From NCBI RefSeq assembly GCF_028023555.1, contig NZ_JAQIOY010000003.1, forward strand, positions 496,001 through 560,000: a stretch of 64,000 nt of DNA, given 5' to 3'. The stretch is from Thalassococcus_A lentus. GTDB taxonomy: Bacteria; Pseudomonadota; Alphaproteobacteria; Rhodobacterales; Rhodobacteraceae. Under the pieces are notes generated by a model that saw nothing but the letters and a program-made list of their open reading frames with translations, was not told the DNA's origin and searched no databases. A program made the position numbers and the translations under genes. Shown here piece after piece: positions 23,487 to 31,944 of this stretch (position 1 is its first letter; every line of letters begins with the position of its first letter).

Positions 23487-24869
23487 TCATGAAGCCAGAA
23501 GATCGTGATCGCTGTCGCCTTCGATGGGCGCGGCCAGCTGTTCTTCGAGCAATTCGGTTTCGTTTGACAGATCGCTGTCCTCCACGTCCTGCAAATCTTC
23601 GCGGGGGGCCTCGACCTGATCGGCGCGGGCCTGTTCCACAGGACTGGATACAGAAGCAGCGGCGGCCACTTCGACACCGGTCGGCATACCATCCGGGAAC
23701 ACCAGTTCGCGGACCTCGCCCGGCATCGAAATACCCGCATCCGTCAATCCCTGCTTGATGCGCTGGATCAACAAGGATTTCAGCTTGAGCGGTGAAACCG
23801 CCTCCCCGTCGAACCAGTAGTAGACCTTGAGCATCACCGCCGAGGCGCCCAGCGCGTCCGCCAGAACCATCGGTTCTGGCGATGCGATGACGCCTTCTTG
23901 AGCCTCCAGAATATCGCGGATGATGGCCTGTGCGTCCGACACCGCAGCATCATACCCAATGCCAACATCCAATTCACCGCGCCGGTTGGGCACAGCCGTA
24001 AAGTTCTCGATGATCGATTTGAACACCGAAGCATTGGGGATCTGGATGTGATTGCCCTCGGGGGACACCAAAACCGTGGAACGCGTGTTCATCGAATGCA
24101 CCAACCCCTTTTGCCCGGCAACCGAGATGAAATCGCCGCGCCGGAACGGCTGGCGCAGGGACAAGAGCAATGATGCCAGAAAGTTTTCGCCGATATCGCG
24201 AAAGGCAAAGCCGATCACGATCCCCAACACACCCGCACCGCCAACGACGGAAAAGGCAAGCTTGGTCAGCCCGGCGGCCTGCAAGACCACGTAAAGACCG
24301 ATCAGGAAAACCGGCAGGGCAATGATCCGTGCCAATAGATCAGACAAGAAGCCGGATTGCATGCGCCCGCGCAGCATCCAATGGGCAAAGCGGCGCACGA
24401 AACTCGCGGCAAACCATGCCAACGGCAAAACCACGATCGCAAGGATGATGGACGGCAGTGCCAGAAAAATGCGCGTACCCAGATCTTCGACAGCCGAAAT
24501 GGCAGGATCGAGGCTAAAGTCCGCTTTGGCATCCACCTCGATCCGGTTCACGACCGCAACGACGCCCGAAGTCTTGGCGGCCAGATCCCGTGCCCAGAGC
24601 TGACGCTGTTCGCTGGCCGTGCGTCCATCCAGAAACACGATCCCGTCTTCGACGCGGACTCGGATATTCCGGAACCACCCTGTCGCGTCCAGAATGTTCG
24701 TGATCCGGGTGTCGATCTGATCGTCCCGCGCCACCGGAGTGACGTCGACGGCCTGTTCTGTTGCAGTGACCTCGTCATCCGTTGGACCGCTGTCCTGCGC
24801 AAATGCGCCCAGAGGCCAAAGCACCAAAAGGCTGCAAAACAAAATCCGGCTCAGGATCTGGCGGGTCAT
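23487..24869 (-). CDS. Mechanosensitive channel (MscS) with N-terminal BON domain
   Basis: A 460-residue inner-membrane channel. A signal peptide (to about residue 24, ...GAFAQ) leads into a periplasmic BON-like domain (about 48-115; IVFLDGRTASEQRQLWARDLA). Transmembrane helices follow at about 135-220, with the MscS pore helix GGAGVLGIVIGFAFRDIGENFLAS. Then comes the cytoplasmic beta/vestibule domain with FRRGDFISVAGQKG. The last ~70 residues are acidic and low-complexity. It probably gates on membrane tension in osmotic downshock; the BON domain may tether it to the envelope. Confidence 0.9.
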   Translation of the reverse strand: MTRQILSRILFCSLLVLWPLGAFAQDSGPTDDEVTATEQAVDVTPVARDDQIDTRITNILDATGWFRNIRVRVEDGIVFLDGRTASEQRQLWARDLAAKTSGVVAVVNRIEVDAKADFSLDPAISAVEDLGTRIFLALPSIILAIVVLPLAWFAASFVRRFAHWMLRGRMQSGFLSDLLARIIALPVFLIGLYVVLQAAGLTKLAFSVVGGAGVLGIVIGFAFRDIGENFLASLLLSLRQPFRRGDFISVAGQKGLVHSMNTRSTVLVSPEGNHIQIPNASVFKSIIENFTAVPNRRGELDVGIGYDAAVSDAQAIIRDILEAQEGVIASPEPMVLADALGASAVMLKVYYWFDGEAVSPLKLKSLLIQRIKQGLTDAGISMPGEVRELVFPDGMPTGVEVAAAASVSSPVEQARADQVEAPREDLQDVEDSDLSNETELLEEQLAAPIEGDSDHDLLAS

Positions 24870-25078
24870 GGCGCACTCCGGTCGCGAATGAGAAAAACAA
24901 TGGGATCAGGGATACGGGATGGCCACACAGCCACGCAAGTATGGAAAAACGCGATAAACCCGGCATGGACAAAAGCCTGTTGGTTTTGGCTGCCCTGCAC
25001 AAATGGAGTGCGGAAAACAGGCCCGAATACCGGCGCCGGCATCAGCGCTCTTGCCAGTTGCGCAAAGCCCGCGTAACA

Positions 25079-25100
25079 ATTTGATCAAATTTTTAGATCA
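25079..25100. promoter_or_regulatory. Candidate operator upstream of the glutamine synthetase-like cluster
   Basis: A perfect 12-bp palindrome ATTTGATCAAAT (25079-25090) is followed four bases later by a further half-site AGATCA. It sits about 10 bp before the start codon at 25110, close enough to block translation or transcription initiation. The binding protein is unknown; polyamine-responsive repressors are one possibility. Confidence 0.5.
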
Positions 25101-25109
25101 GGACAAAGA

Positions 25110-26456
25110 ATGCCCGCCCCCTCGCAAGACTGGCTCCGCCAAAATCCCGCTGTGCGCACGGTGCGCGCGGCTGCCTGTGACCTGAACGGCGTAGCGCGTG
25201 GCAAACGGATGCCTGCGCGCAGCGCTGAAAAACTGCTGACAGATGGAACCCGGTTTCCAATGTCCGTGCTCAATCTTGATATCTGGGGTGAAGACATCGA
25301 AGACAGCCCGCTGGTCTACGAAACGGGCGACCGCGATGGTGTTTTGCATCCCACCGAACGCGGTTTTGTGCCTATGCCCTGGCTCGAAGCACCCACGGCG
25401 CTGCTCCCGATCTGGATGTACCACGAAGATGGCCGCCCCTACATGTCTGACCCGCGCCACGCCTTGCGCGCCTGCGTCGAACGGTATCGCGCCCGCGGGC
25501 TGCGCCCTGTTGTGGCGGTCGAGCTCGAGTTCTTCTTGATTGATGACAGCACGCGCAATCTTCAGGTGCCGGTCAGCCCACGGTCCGGCAAACGGCGCAA
25601 GGCGGCAGAAATCCTTTCGATCCGCGCGCTGGATGCCTTTGATGCCTTTTTCACCGACCTCTACGAAGCCTGTGACGCCATGGATATCCCGGCAGATGCC
25701 GCCATTTCCGAGGCCGGTCTGGGACAATTCGAAATCAATCTGGTGCATACCGACGACGCGCTAAAGGCTGCCGATGACGCGTGGCTTTTCAAGATGCTGG
25801 TCAAAGGTCTGGCCCGGCGCCACGGCTTTGCCGCCAGCTTTATGGCCAAACCATACGAAGACTACGCCGGCTCTGGCATGCACGCGCATTTCTCGGTTCT
25901 GGATGATGATGGGCGCAATATCTTTGACGATGGCGGCCCCAAGGGAACGAAGGCCCTGTTGCACGCGCTGAATGGCTGTCTGGAGGCGATGCACGACAGT
26001 GCTCTCGTCTTTGCACCACACCTCAATTCCTACGATCGCGTGGTGCCCGGCGCCCATGCACCATCCGGCGTTTGCTGGGCCTATGAAAACCGCACCGCTG
26101 CGATCCGTGTGCCTTCCGGAGATCCGCGCGCGCGCCGGATCGAGCACCGGGTTTCAGGGGGCGACGTGAACCCCTACCTTGCGTTGACGGCTGTGCTGGG
26201 AGCTGCGCTGAACGGTATCGAAGACGGTAAATCTCCGCCCGACCCAATCACCGGCAATGCATACGATCTGGATCTTCCGCGCATTCCGACCGATTGGTCC
26301 GCCGCGATTGACGCCTTTGAGAAAAGCGACGTGGTCAAGCGACTGTTTTCGCAGGAACTGATCGACAACCTTGTCCTTACGAAGCGACAGGAAGCCCGCT
26401 ATATGGCAGAACTCTCGCCAAGCGAGCAGGTGGAAATTTATCTCGACACGGTCTGA
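25110..26456 (+). CDS. Glutamine synthetase-family ligase (PuuA-like), first copy
   Basis: A glutamine synthetase-fold ligase of 448 residues of the gamma-glutamylpolyamine synthetase (PuuA) branch; such enzymes join glutamate to an amine with ATP. The catalytic core is intact: ELE (Glu138, Glu140), GLGQFEINL, GSGMHAHFS, and the substrate/ATP block ENRTAAIRVPSG with EHR..GGDVNPYLAL. It is not the assimilatory GlnA: the N-terminal domain and length differ. First of four similarly oriented genes. A palindromic operator candidate lies directly upstream. The actual amine is not known. Confidence 0.9.
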   Translation: MPAPSQDWLRQNPAVRTVRAAACDLNGVARGKRMPARSAEKLLTDGTRFPMSVLNLDIWGEDIEDSPLVYETGDRDGVLHPTERGFVPMPWLEAPTALLPIWMYHEDGRPYMSDPRHALRACVERYRARGLRPVVAVELEFFLIDDSTRNLQVPVSPRSGKRRKAAEILSIRALDAFDAFFTDLYEACDAMDIPADAAISEAGLGQFEINLVHTDDALKAADDAWLFKMLVKGLARRHGFAASFMAKPYEDYAGSGMHAHFSVLDDDGRNIFDDGGPKGTKALLHALNGCLEAMHDSALVFAPHLNSYDRVVPGAHAPSGVCWAYENRTAAIRVPSGDPRARRIEHRVSGGDVNPYLALTAVLGAALNGIEDGKSPPDPITGNAYDLDLPRIPTDWSAAIDAFEKSDVVKRLFSQELIDNLVLTKRQEARYMAELSPSEQVEIYLDTV

Positions 26457-26527
26457 CGCGATCGGGCGCAGCCTTGCGCAGATGCCGGGCGGCGCCTAGC
26501 TTGGGCCAAGCATACAACAGGTGATGC

Positions 26528-27211
26528 ATGAAAATCGGTATCCTGCAAACCGGACTGGTTCCAACGGAATTGGCCGACACAACAGGCGAATACCCCGCAA
26601 TGTTCGAACGGTTTCTCGAACCGCATGGGTTCGACTTTGAAACCTGGAGCGTTGTCCAGAACGTGTTCCCCGACGGGCCACAGGACGCAGACGGCTGGCT
26701 GGTCACCGGATCGCGGCATGGCGCCTATGAAGATCACGAATGGATTGCCCCGCTCGAAGATTTGATCCGCGCCATCGTTGCGGCAGACAAACCGCTGATT
26801 GGTGTGTGTTTTGGCCACCAGATCATCGCACAGGCCCTGGGCGGCAAGGTTGAGAAATTTGCGGGTGGTTGGGCGATAGGTCCGCAAACCTATGCGTTCC
26901 CGGATGGCGCCAAGACCATACAGGCCTGGCATCAGGATCAGGTGACGGCACTGCCCGAAGGGGCCCAAGTGGTCGCCAGCAATGAGTTTTGCAAAAACGC
27001 CGCCGTTCTTTATCCCGGCAAGGCATACACGGTTCAGCCGCACCCCGAGTTTGACGACACCTTCATCCATGGCCTGCTTGAAACACGCGGTCCGGGCGTG
27101 GTGCCCGCCCCTCTTTTGGAAGAGGCTTCGGCCAAGATGGGTGGCCCGCTTGATCGTGCAGACCTTGGTTTACAATTTGCCCGATTTTTTCGGGAAAGGA
27201 GCATCGCATGA
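26528..27211 (+). CDS. Class I glutamine amidotransferase-like protein
   Basis: A 227-residue GATase1-fold protein of the stand-alone type found in amine gamma-glutamylation clusters. The nucleophile Cys94 is in GVCFGHQ, and the His172/Glu174 pair is in QPHPE. It may hydrolyse a gamma-glutamyl intermediate, as PuuD does, although its sequence is closer to the GuaA-like branch than to the PuuD fold, so its exact step is uncertain. The stop overlaps the next gene's ATG by four bases, coupling it to the second ligase. Confidence 0.88.
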   Translation: MKIGILQTGLVPTELADTTGEYPAMFERFLEPHGFDFETWSVVQNVFPDGPQDADGWLVTGSRHGAYEDHEWIAPLEDLIRAIVAADKPLIGVCFGHQIIAQALGGKVEKFAGGWAIGPQTYAFPDGAKTIQAWHQDQVTALPEGAQVVASNEFCKNAAVLYPGKAYTVQPHPEFDDTFIHGLLETRGPGVVPAPLLEEASAKMGGPLDRADLGLQFARFFRERSIA

Positions 27212-28572
27212 AGGACAGCGACTGGACCGAAGCGCTGCCTGAATCGGCACAGGCCTATCTGGAAGGCCGCAGGCTGGACGAAGTTGAATGCGTCATCGCC
27301 GATTTGCCGGGCATTGCGCGCGGCAAGGCGGTGCCTGCCTCAAAGTTTGCCAGACAGGATTACTTTCACCTGCCGGATTCGATCTTTTTCCAAACCATCA
27401 CGGGTGGTTGGGGCGAAGCGGCCGATGAAGATGGCTTTATCGAAAAAGATATGATCCTGAAGCCTGACATGAGCACAGCCACCGCTGCGCCATGGACCGG
27501 GGACTGGACCTTGCAGGTGATCCACGACGCCTATGACCGCAAAGGCGCGCCCATTCCCTATGCGCCGCGCAACATTCTGCGCCGGGTTTGCCAGCTTTAC
27601 CGCGACCGCGGTTGGGAGCCGGTCGTCGCGCCCGAGATGGAGTTCTTTCTGACCGCGCGCAATCTCGATCCCGCCAAGGCGATTGAACCGATGATGGGCC
27701 GTTCAGGGCGGCCCGCCGCAGCACGTCAGGCCTATTCCATGACTGCCGTGGATGAATTTGGCCCGGTGATCGACGACATTTACGACTTTGCCGAAGCGCA
27801 GGGCTTTGAAATCGACGGCATCACGCAGGAAGGCGGCGCTGGCCAGTTAGAAATCAACCTGCGCCACGGCGATCCGGTCAAGCTGGCCGACGAAGTATTC
27901 TATTTCAAACGGTTGATCCGCGAAGCGGCGTTGAGGCACGACTGTTTTGCCACGTTCATGGCCAAACCGATCGAAAACGAGCCCGGCAGCGCCATGCACA
28001 TTCACCACTCAATCCTCGATTCAGAAACCGGGCAAAACCTGTTTTCCGGACCGCAGGGCGGTGAAACCGACATGTTCTACCACTTCATTGGCGGCCTTCA
28101 GTATCACTTGCCATCCGCGATTGCTGTTCTTGCGCCCTATGTGAACAGCTACCGCCGCTACGTGAAAGACCATGCTGCGCCGATCAATCTCGAATGGGGT
28201 CGGGACAACCGCACAACAGGCATCCGGGTGCCGCTGTCGGGCCCCGAGGCCCGGCGCGTTGAAAACCGGCTCGCTGGGATGGATTGCAACCCTTACCTCG
28301 GTATCGCAGCCTCGCTGGCTTGTGGGTATCTGGGCCTGATCGAAGAACGCCGCCCCGACCGGCAGTTCCGCGGCGACGCATACGAAGGCGACGGAGATAT
28401 TCCACCGGTTCTGGGGCAGGCTCTGGAAATGTTCGATAGCGCAGAAGCGCTCCACGCGGTTCTCGGTGAGGATTTCGCCCGCGTTTACTCCATCGTCAAA
28501 CGCGCCGAATACGAGGAATTTTTGCAAGTCATCAGCCCGTGGGAACGCGAACACCTGCTGTTGAACGTCTGA
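27208..28572 (+). CDS. Glutamine synthetase-family ligase (PuuA-like), second copy
   Basis: The second PuuA-branch ligase, 454 residues, clearly diverged from the one at 25110. Catalytic blocks are EME (Glu143, Glu145), GAGQLEINLRHGDP, GSAMHIHHS, DNRTTGIRVPLSG and ENR..GMDCNPYLG. The opening ECVIADLPGIARGK is typical of the branch. It is translationally coupled to the amidotransferase gene. Two non-identical ligases in one operon could mean two amine substrates or a mixed oligomer. Confidence 0.9.
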   Translation: MKDSDWTEALPESAQAYLEGRRLDEVECVIADLPGIARGKAVPASKFARQDYFHLPDSIFFQTITGGWGEAADEDGFIEKDMILKPDMSTATAAPWTGDWTLQVIHDAYDRKGAPIPYAPRNILRRVCQLYRDRGWEPVVAPEMEFFLTARNLDPAKAIEPMMGRSGRPAAARQAYSMTAVDEFGPVIDDIYDFAEAQGFEIDGITQEGGAGQLEINLRHGDPVKLADEVFYFKRLIREAALRHDCFATFMAKPIENEPGSAMHIHHSILDSETGQNLFSGPQGGETDMFYHFIGGLQYHLPSAIAVLAPYVNSYRRYVKDHAAPINLEWGRDNRTTGIRVPLSGPEARRVENRLAGMDCNPYLGIAASLACGYLGLIEERRPDRQFRGDAYEGDGDIPPVLGQALEMFDSAEALHAVLGEDFARVYSIVKRAEYEEFLQVISPWEREHLLLNV

Positions 28573-28649
28573 CCGGAACCACACCGATATTTTGCGCCAT
28601 GTTATCCCGCGCGCATTGATGCGCACATGCACTGTAAGGACGCCTTGGT

Positions 28650-29951
28650 TTGAACCTGCTCTTTGCCAATGACACGCGCGGCGCCTACCCGCAAAGCTGG
28701 TACGCTGCGACCGCTGAGCCCCTTGAGCCCTTTGCCCCTCTCAAAGGGCAGATCAAGGCAGATGTCTGCATCGTGGGCGGCGGCTTCACCGGTCTTTCGG
28801 CTGCATTGCATCTGGCCAAAGCGGGGCAGGACGTGGTTCTGATTGATGCGCACCGGGTCGGCTTCGGCGCGTCTGGCCGCAACGGTGGTCAGCTTGGTTC
28901 CGGCCAAAGGCAGGATCAACAGGCACTCGAAACCTCGGTCGGAAAGGAAGACGCGCGAAAATTCTGGGAACTGGGCGAAGCAGCCAAACAACTGGTTCGC
29001 GATCTGGTGTGCGAACATTCGATTGAATGCTACCTGCGCGATGGCATCGCTGACGCAGCGACCAGCCCAGCCGCAGCGAATGAACTGGTTGAATACGCCG
29101 AACACATGGACCGCAACTACGGCTACGCCATGGATGTTCTGGACAAAGATGGATTTGCAGCGCTGTGCCCCTCGCCCGATTATCACGGCGGCATCGTGGA
29201 TCAGGGGGCTGCCCATCTGCATCCGCTCAGGCTTGCCCTTGGCTTGGCGCAGGCTGCTGCCAAGGCCGGCGTGCGCATTTACGAACGCACGCTCGTGCAC
29301 GAAATTCACGAAGGCAATCCAGTCACGGTACAGTGCGAAGCCGGGCGTGTTCAGGCCGATCATCTGATTTTGGCCTGCAATGGCTATCTGGGCGGATTGA
29401 ACCGGCAGGTCGCAGCGCGGGTGATGCCAATCAACAATTTCATCGTCGCAACCGAACCACTGGGCAGTCGGACCACCGAGGTTCTGACGCAGGACATCGC
29501 CGTCGCCGACGACCGCTTTGTGGTCAATTATTTCCGATTGTCCCATGACGGGCGACTGCTGTTTGGGGGCGGCGAAAGCTATGGATACCGGTTCCCCAAC
29601 GACATTCGGGCAGTGGTTCGCAAACCATTGCTCAAGGTCTTTCCGCACCTGCATGATGTCAAACTGGACTATGCATGGGGCGGCACGCTGGGGATCACGG
29701 TAAAACGCATGCCCTATATGGCGCGGCCCGCCGCGAACATTCTGAACGCTTCGGGCTATTCTGGTCACGGTGTCGGCAATGCCATTCAGGCGGGAAAAAT
29801 GATGGCTGATGCGGTGGCAGGGCAATCCAGCGGCTTTGATACCTTTGCTGCCCTGCGCAGTCCGAGGTTCCCGGGGGGCGGCACATTGCGCAGCCCGATT
29901 CTTGCACTGGCCATGACTTGGTACGCCCTGCGGGATCGACTTGGCGTCTGA
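28650..29951 (+). CDS. FAD-dependent gamma-glutamyl-amine oxidase (PuuB-like)
   Basis: A 433-residue DAO-family flavoprotein resembling gamma-glutamylputrescine oxidase, which turns the glutamylated amine into an aldehyde. The FAD motif VGGGFTGLS is near residues 42-50, preceded by the family W-aromatic segment (SWYAAT). GFGASGRNGGQ and the C-terminal GYSGHGVGNAIQAGKM block are characteristic. The likely start is a TTG at 28650, placed nine bases after a good TAAGGA site; I see no better ATG. Last gene of the amine cluster. Confidence 0.9.
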   Translation: MNLLFANDTRGAYPQSWYAATAEPLEPFAPLKGQIKADVCIVGGGFTGLSAALHLAKAGQDVVLIDAHRVGFGASGRNGGQLGSGQRQDQQALETSVGKEDARKFWELGEAAKQLVRDLVCEHSIECYLRDGIADAATSPAAANELVEYAEHMDRNYGYAMDVLDKDGFAALCPSPDYHGGIVDQGAAHLHPLRLALGLAQAAAKAGVRIYERTLVHEIHEGNPVTVQCEAGRVQADHLILACNGYLGGLNRQVAARVMPINNFIVATEPLGSRTTEVLTQDIAVADDRFVVNYFRLSHDGRLLFGGGESYGYRFPNDIRAVVRKPLLKVFPHLHDVKLDYAWGGTLGITVKRMPYMARPAANILNASGYSGHGVGNAIQAGKMMADAVAGQSSGFDTFAALRSPRFPGGGTLRSPILALAMTWYALRDRLGV

Positions 29952-30079
29952 AGCGCCGCGAATTTGGGATGCAAGCACTTACATGTGCTAAACCGGCGCA
30001 ATGAATGGCTTTGTCACTTGGCTGTCTTTCATTGCTAGGATTAAAACGCCCGGGAAGATCCCAAGCGGAAGACAATCCA

Positions 30080-31276
30080 ATGCTCCCGAATATGCACGAT
30101 GCTGAGCCAATCCCGGAAACCGCACGCGCCGAGATTGAACGGCTTTTGAAATCGGGGGATCTGTTCCGCTACACCGCCGCACAGGACGCGCCCGTCACCC
30201 TGTTGGAACGTGACTTTGCGGCCTTGATGGGCACCAAATACGCGCTGGCAGTGTCAAGCTGTTCGGCCGCATTATTCCTTTCGCTCAAGGCTTTGGGTCT
30301 GTCGCAAAACGCACGGGTCTTGATCCCTGGATTTACATTTGCCGCGGTGCCCTCCGCTGTTGTGCATGCAGATTGCATCCCTGTCTTGTGCGAAGTCGGG
30401 GAAAACTACCGCATTGATCTGGCTGATTTCGAAGCCCGCTTGCCGGGATGCGAAGCAGTCATCATCAGCCACATGCGTGGTCACACGTCTGACATGGACG
30501 CGGTTCTGAAGCTTTGCAGTGAACTGGGTGTTCCGGTCATCGAAGATGCCGCGCATTCCCTAGGCACTTTGTGGAACGGGCAAAAGATCGGAACGCTGGG
30601 CTGCATTGGCTGCTTTTCCTTCCAGTCATACAAGCTGGTTAATGCAGGCGAAGGTGGCATTCTGATTACCGATGACGCCGATCTGGTCGCCCGTGCCGTG
30701 ATCCTGTCAGGAGCCTACGAACACAACTGGGCCAAACACATGAGCCCCGGCGACAACTCTGCCGAACTGGAACAGGCCTTTGCCCGCTGGCAAAACAAAC
30801 TGCCGCTCTACAATCTGCGTCTGTCCAACCTGTCTGCCGCTGTGATCCGCCCACAACTGACTGAAATCCCTCGCAGAGTCGCGGACGGTCGGCGCAATCA
30901 CGATCACACAGCAGAGCGGATCAACGCAAGTCCGTGGATTTCTGTGCCTGACAAACTGCCCCCGGAAATCAGAGCCCCGGACTCACTCCAGTTCAACCTT
31001 GTCGACATGACCGACGAAGACGTGCGCGCCTTTGTGAAAGAAGCAGATGCACAAGGGGTCAAAGTGCAGGTTTTTGGCCTGACGACAGACAATGCCCGCG
31101 CCTATTGGAACTGGGAATTCCTGCCCGAAATGCCGAAACTTCCTGCAACGCGCAAAATGCTGATGCGGGCCTGCGATACGAGACTGCCCGCCCGGCTGAC
31201 CCAATCAGACTGTGACGCTGTCGCGGATGTTTTGATCCGCGCAGCCCAAAAGGTCATGGAACCGGCCTGCGCGTAA
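30080..31276 (+). CDS. DegT/DnrJ/EryC1/StrS-family aminotransferase
   Basis: A PLP-dependent aminotransferase-fold enzyme of 398 residues. The PLP lysine is Lys185 in SYKLVNAGEGG, with Asp156 in VIEDAAHS and GTKYALAVSSCSAAL at ~51-65. Members act on sugars or, less often, on small oxo-compounds. There are no sugar-nucleotide genes nearby; the gene follows the amine-oxidising cluster on the same strand 128 bp later, so a role in amine or amino acid metabolism is possible. The start at 30080 follows a GCGGAAG site. Confidence 0.87.
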   Translation: MLPNMHDAEPIPETARAEIERLLKSGDLFRYTAAQDAPVTLLERDFAALMGTKYALAVSSCSAALFLSLKALGLSQNARVLIPGFTFAAVPSAVVHADCIPVLCEVGENYRIDLADFEARLPGCEAVIISHMRGHTSDMDAVLKLCSELGVPVIEDAAHSLGTLWNGQKIGTLGCIGCFSFQSYKLVNAGEGGILITDDADLVARAVILSGAYEHNWAKHMSPGDNSAELEQAFARWQNKLPLYNLRLSNLSAAVIRPQLTEIPRRVADGRRNHDHTAERINASPWISVPDKLPPEIRAPDSLQFNLVDMTDEDVRAFVKEADAQGVKVQVFGLTTDNARAYWNWEFLPEMPKLPATRKMLMRACDTRLPARLTQSDCDAVADVLIRAAQKVMEPACA

Positions 31277-31289
31277 GGCCCTGCCTGGA

Positions 31290-31841
31290 TTACTTGTCGA
31301 GCTTGCTCAGTTTGGCCTGAAGGTCCGCAAGCTGCTGCTTGATGGAATCGAGCTCTTCGCCTTCGGACTCTTGCTCTTTTCCGCCCGGGCCGGACCACTG
31401 CTGGCCAAGACCACCGGTCATCGCCTTCAGGAAAGCCTCTTGCTGCGCCTGCATCGCTTCGAAGCCGGGCATATTGGCCATAGGGTTCATGGACCCCATT
31501 TTTTCCACCCAGTTCGACTGGCTGTCGCGGAACATTTCAAAGCTGGCGGCCAGAAATTGTGGAACCATCGTGGCGCTTTGCGTGGTGTAGCTGCGCACCA
31601 GATCGGTCAACACGTTGATCGGCAAGACGCTTTCGCCTTTGCTTTCGTGTTCGGCCACGATTTGAAGCAAGTATTGGCGGGTCAGATCATCACCGGATTT
31701 CAGATCAACGATCTGTACCTCGCGCCCATCCCGAATGAACCCCGCGATATCCTCGAGCGTGACGTAATCAGACGTTTCGGTATTGTACAAACGACGACTG
31801 GCGTAGCGCTTGATCAGCAGCGGTTTTTCGGTGTCAGCCAT
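31290..31841 (-). CDS. phaR: Polyhydroxyalkanoate synthesis repressor PhaR
   Basis: A DNA-binding regulator of 183 residues of PHA storage and phasin expression. The N-terminal PHB accumulation regulatory domain is evident (LIKRYASRRLYNTETSDYVT, residues 8-28) and the second domain has LPINVLTDLVRSYTTQSATMVPQFL. The C-terminus has a short coiled coil (DSIKQQLADLQAKLSKL). PhaR binds both DNA and PHB granules. No pha biosynthesis gene lies in the window. Confidence 0.94.
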   Translation of the reverse strand: MADTEKPLLIKRYASRRLYNTETSDYVTLEDIAGFIRDGREVQIVDLKSGDDLTRQYLLQIVAEHESKGESVLPINVLTDLVRSYTTQSATMVPQFLAASFEMFRDSQSNWVEKMGSMNPMANMPGFEAMQAQQEAFLKAMTGGLGQQWSGPGGKEQESEGEELDSIKQQLADLQAKLSKLDK

Positions 31842-31944
31842 GGGTTTCCCTCCCCCCGGAATGCAGCGTTGCAGAAAAGCTTATGCGAGTGCAGCAGGAA
31901 AAGGAAGCCTGTGCAGCATTCTGCGTCTTTGTGTCTGGATTTGA

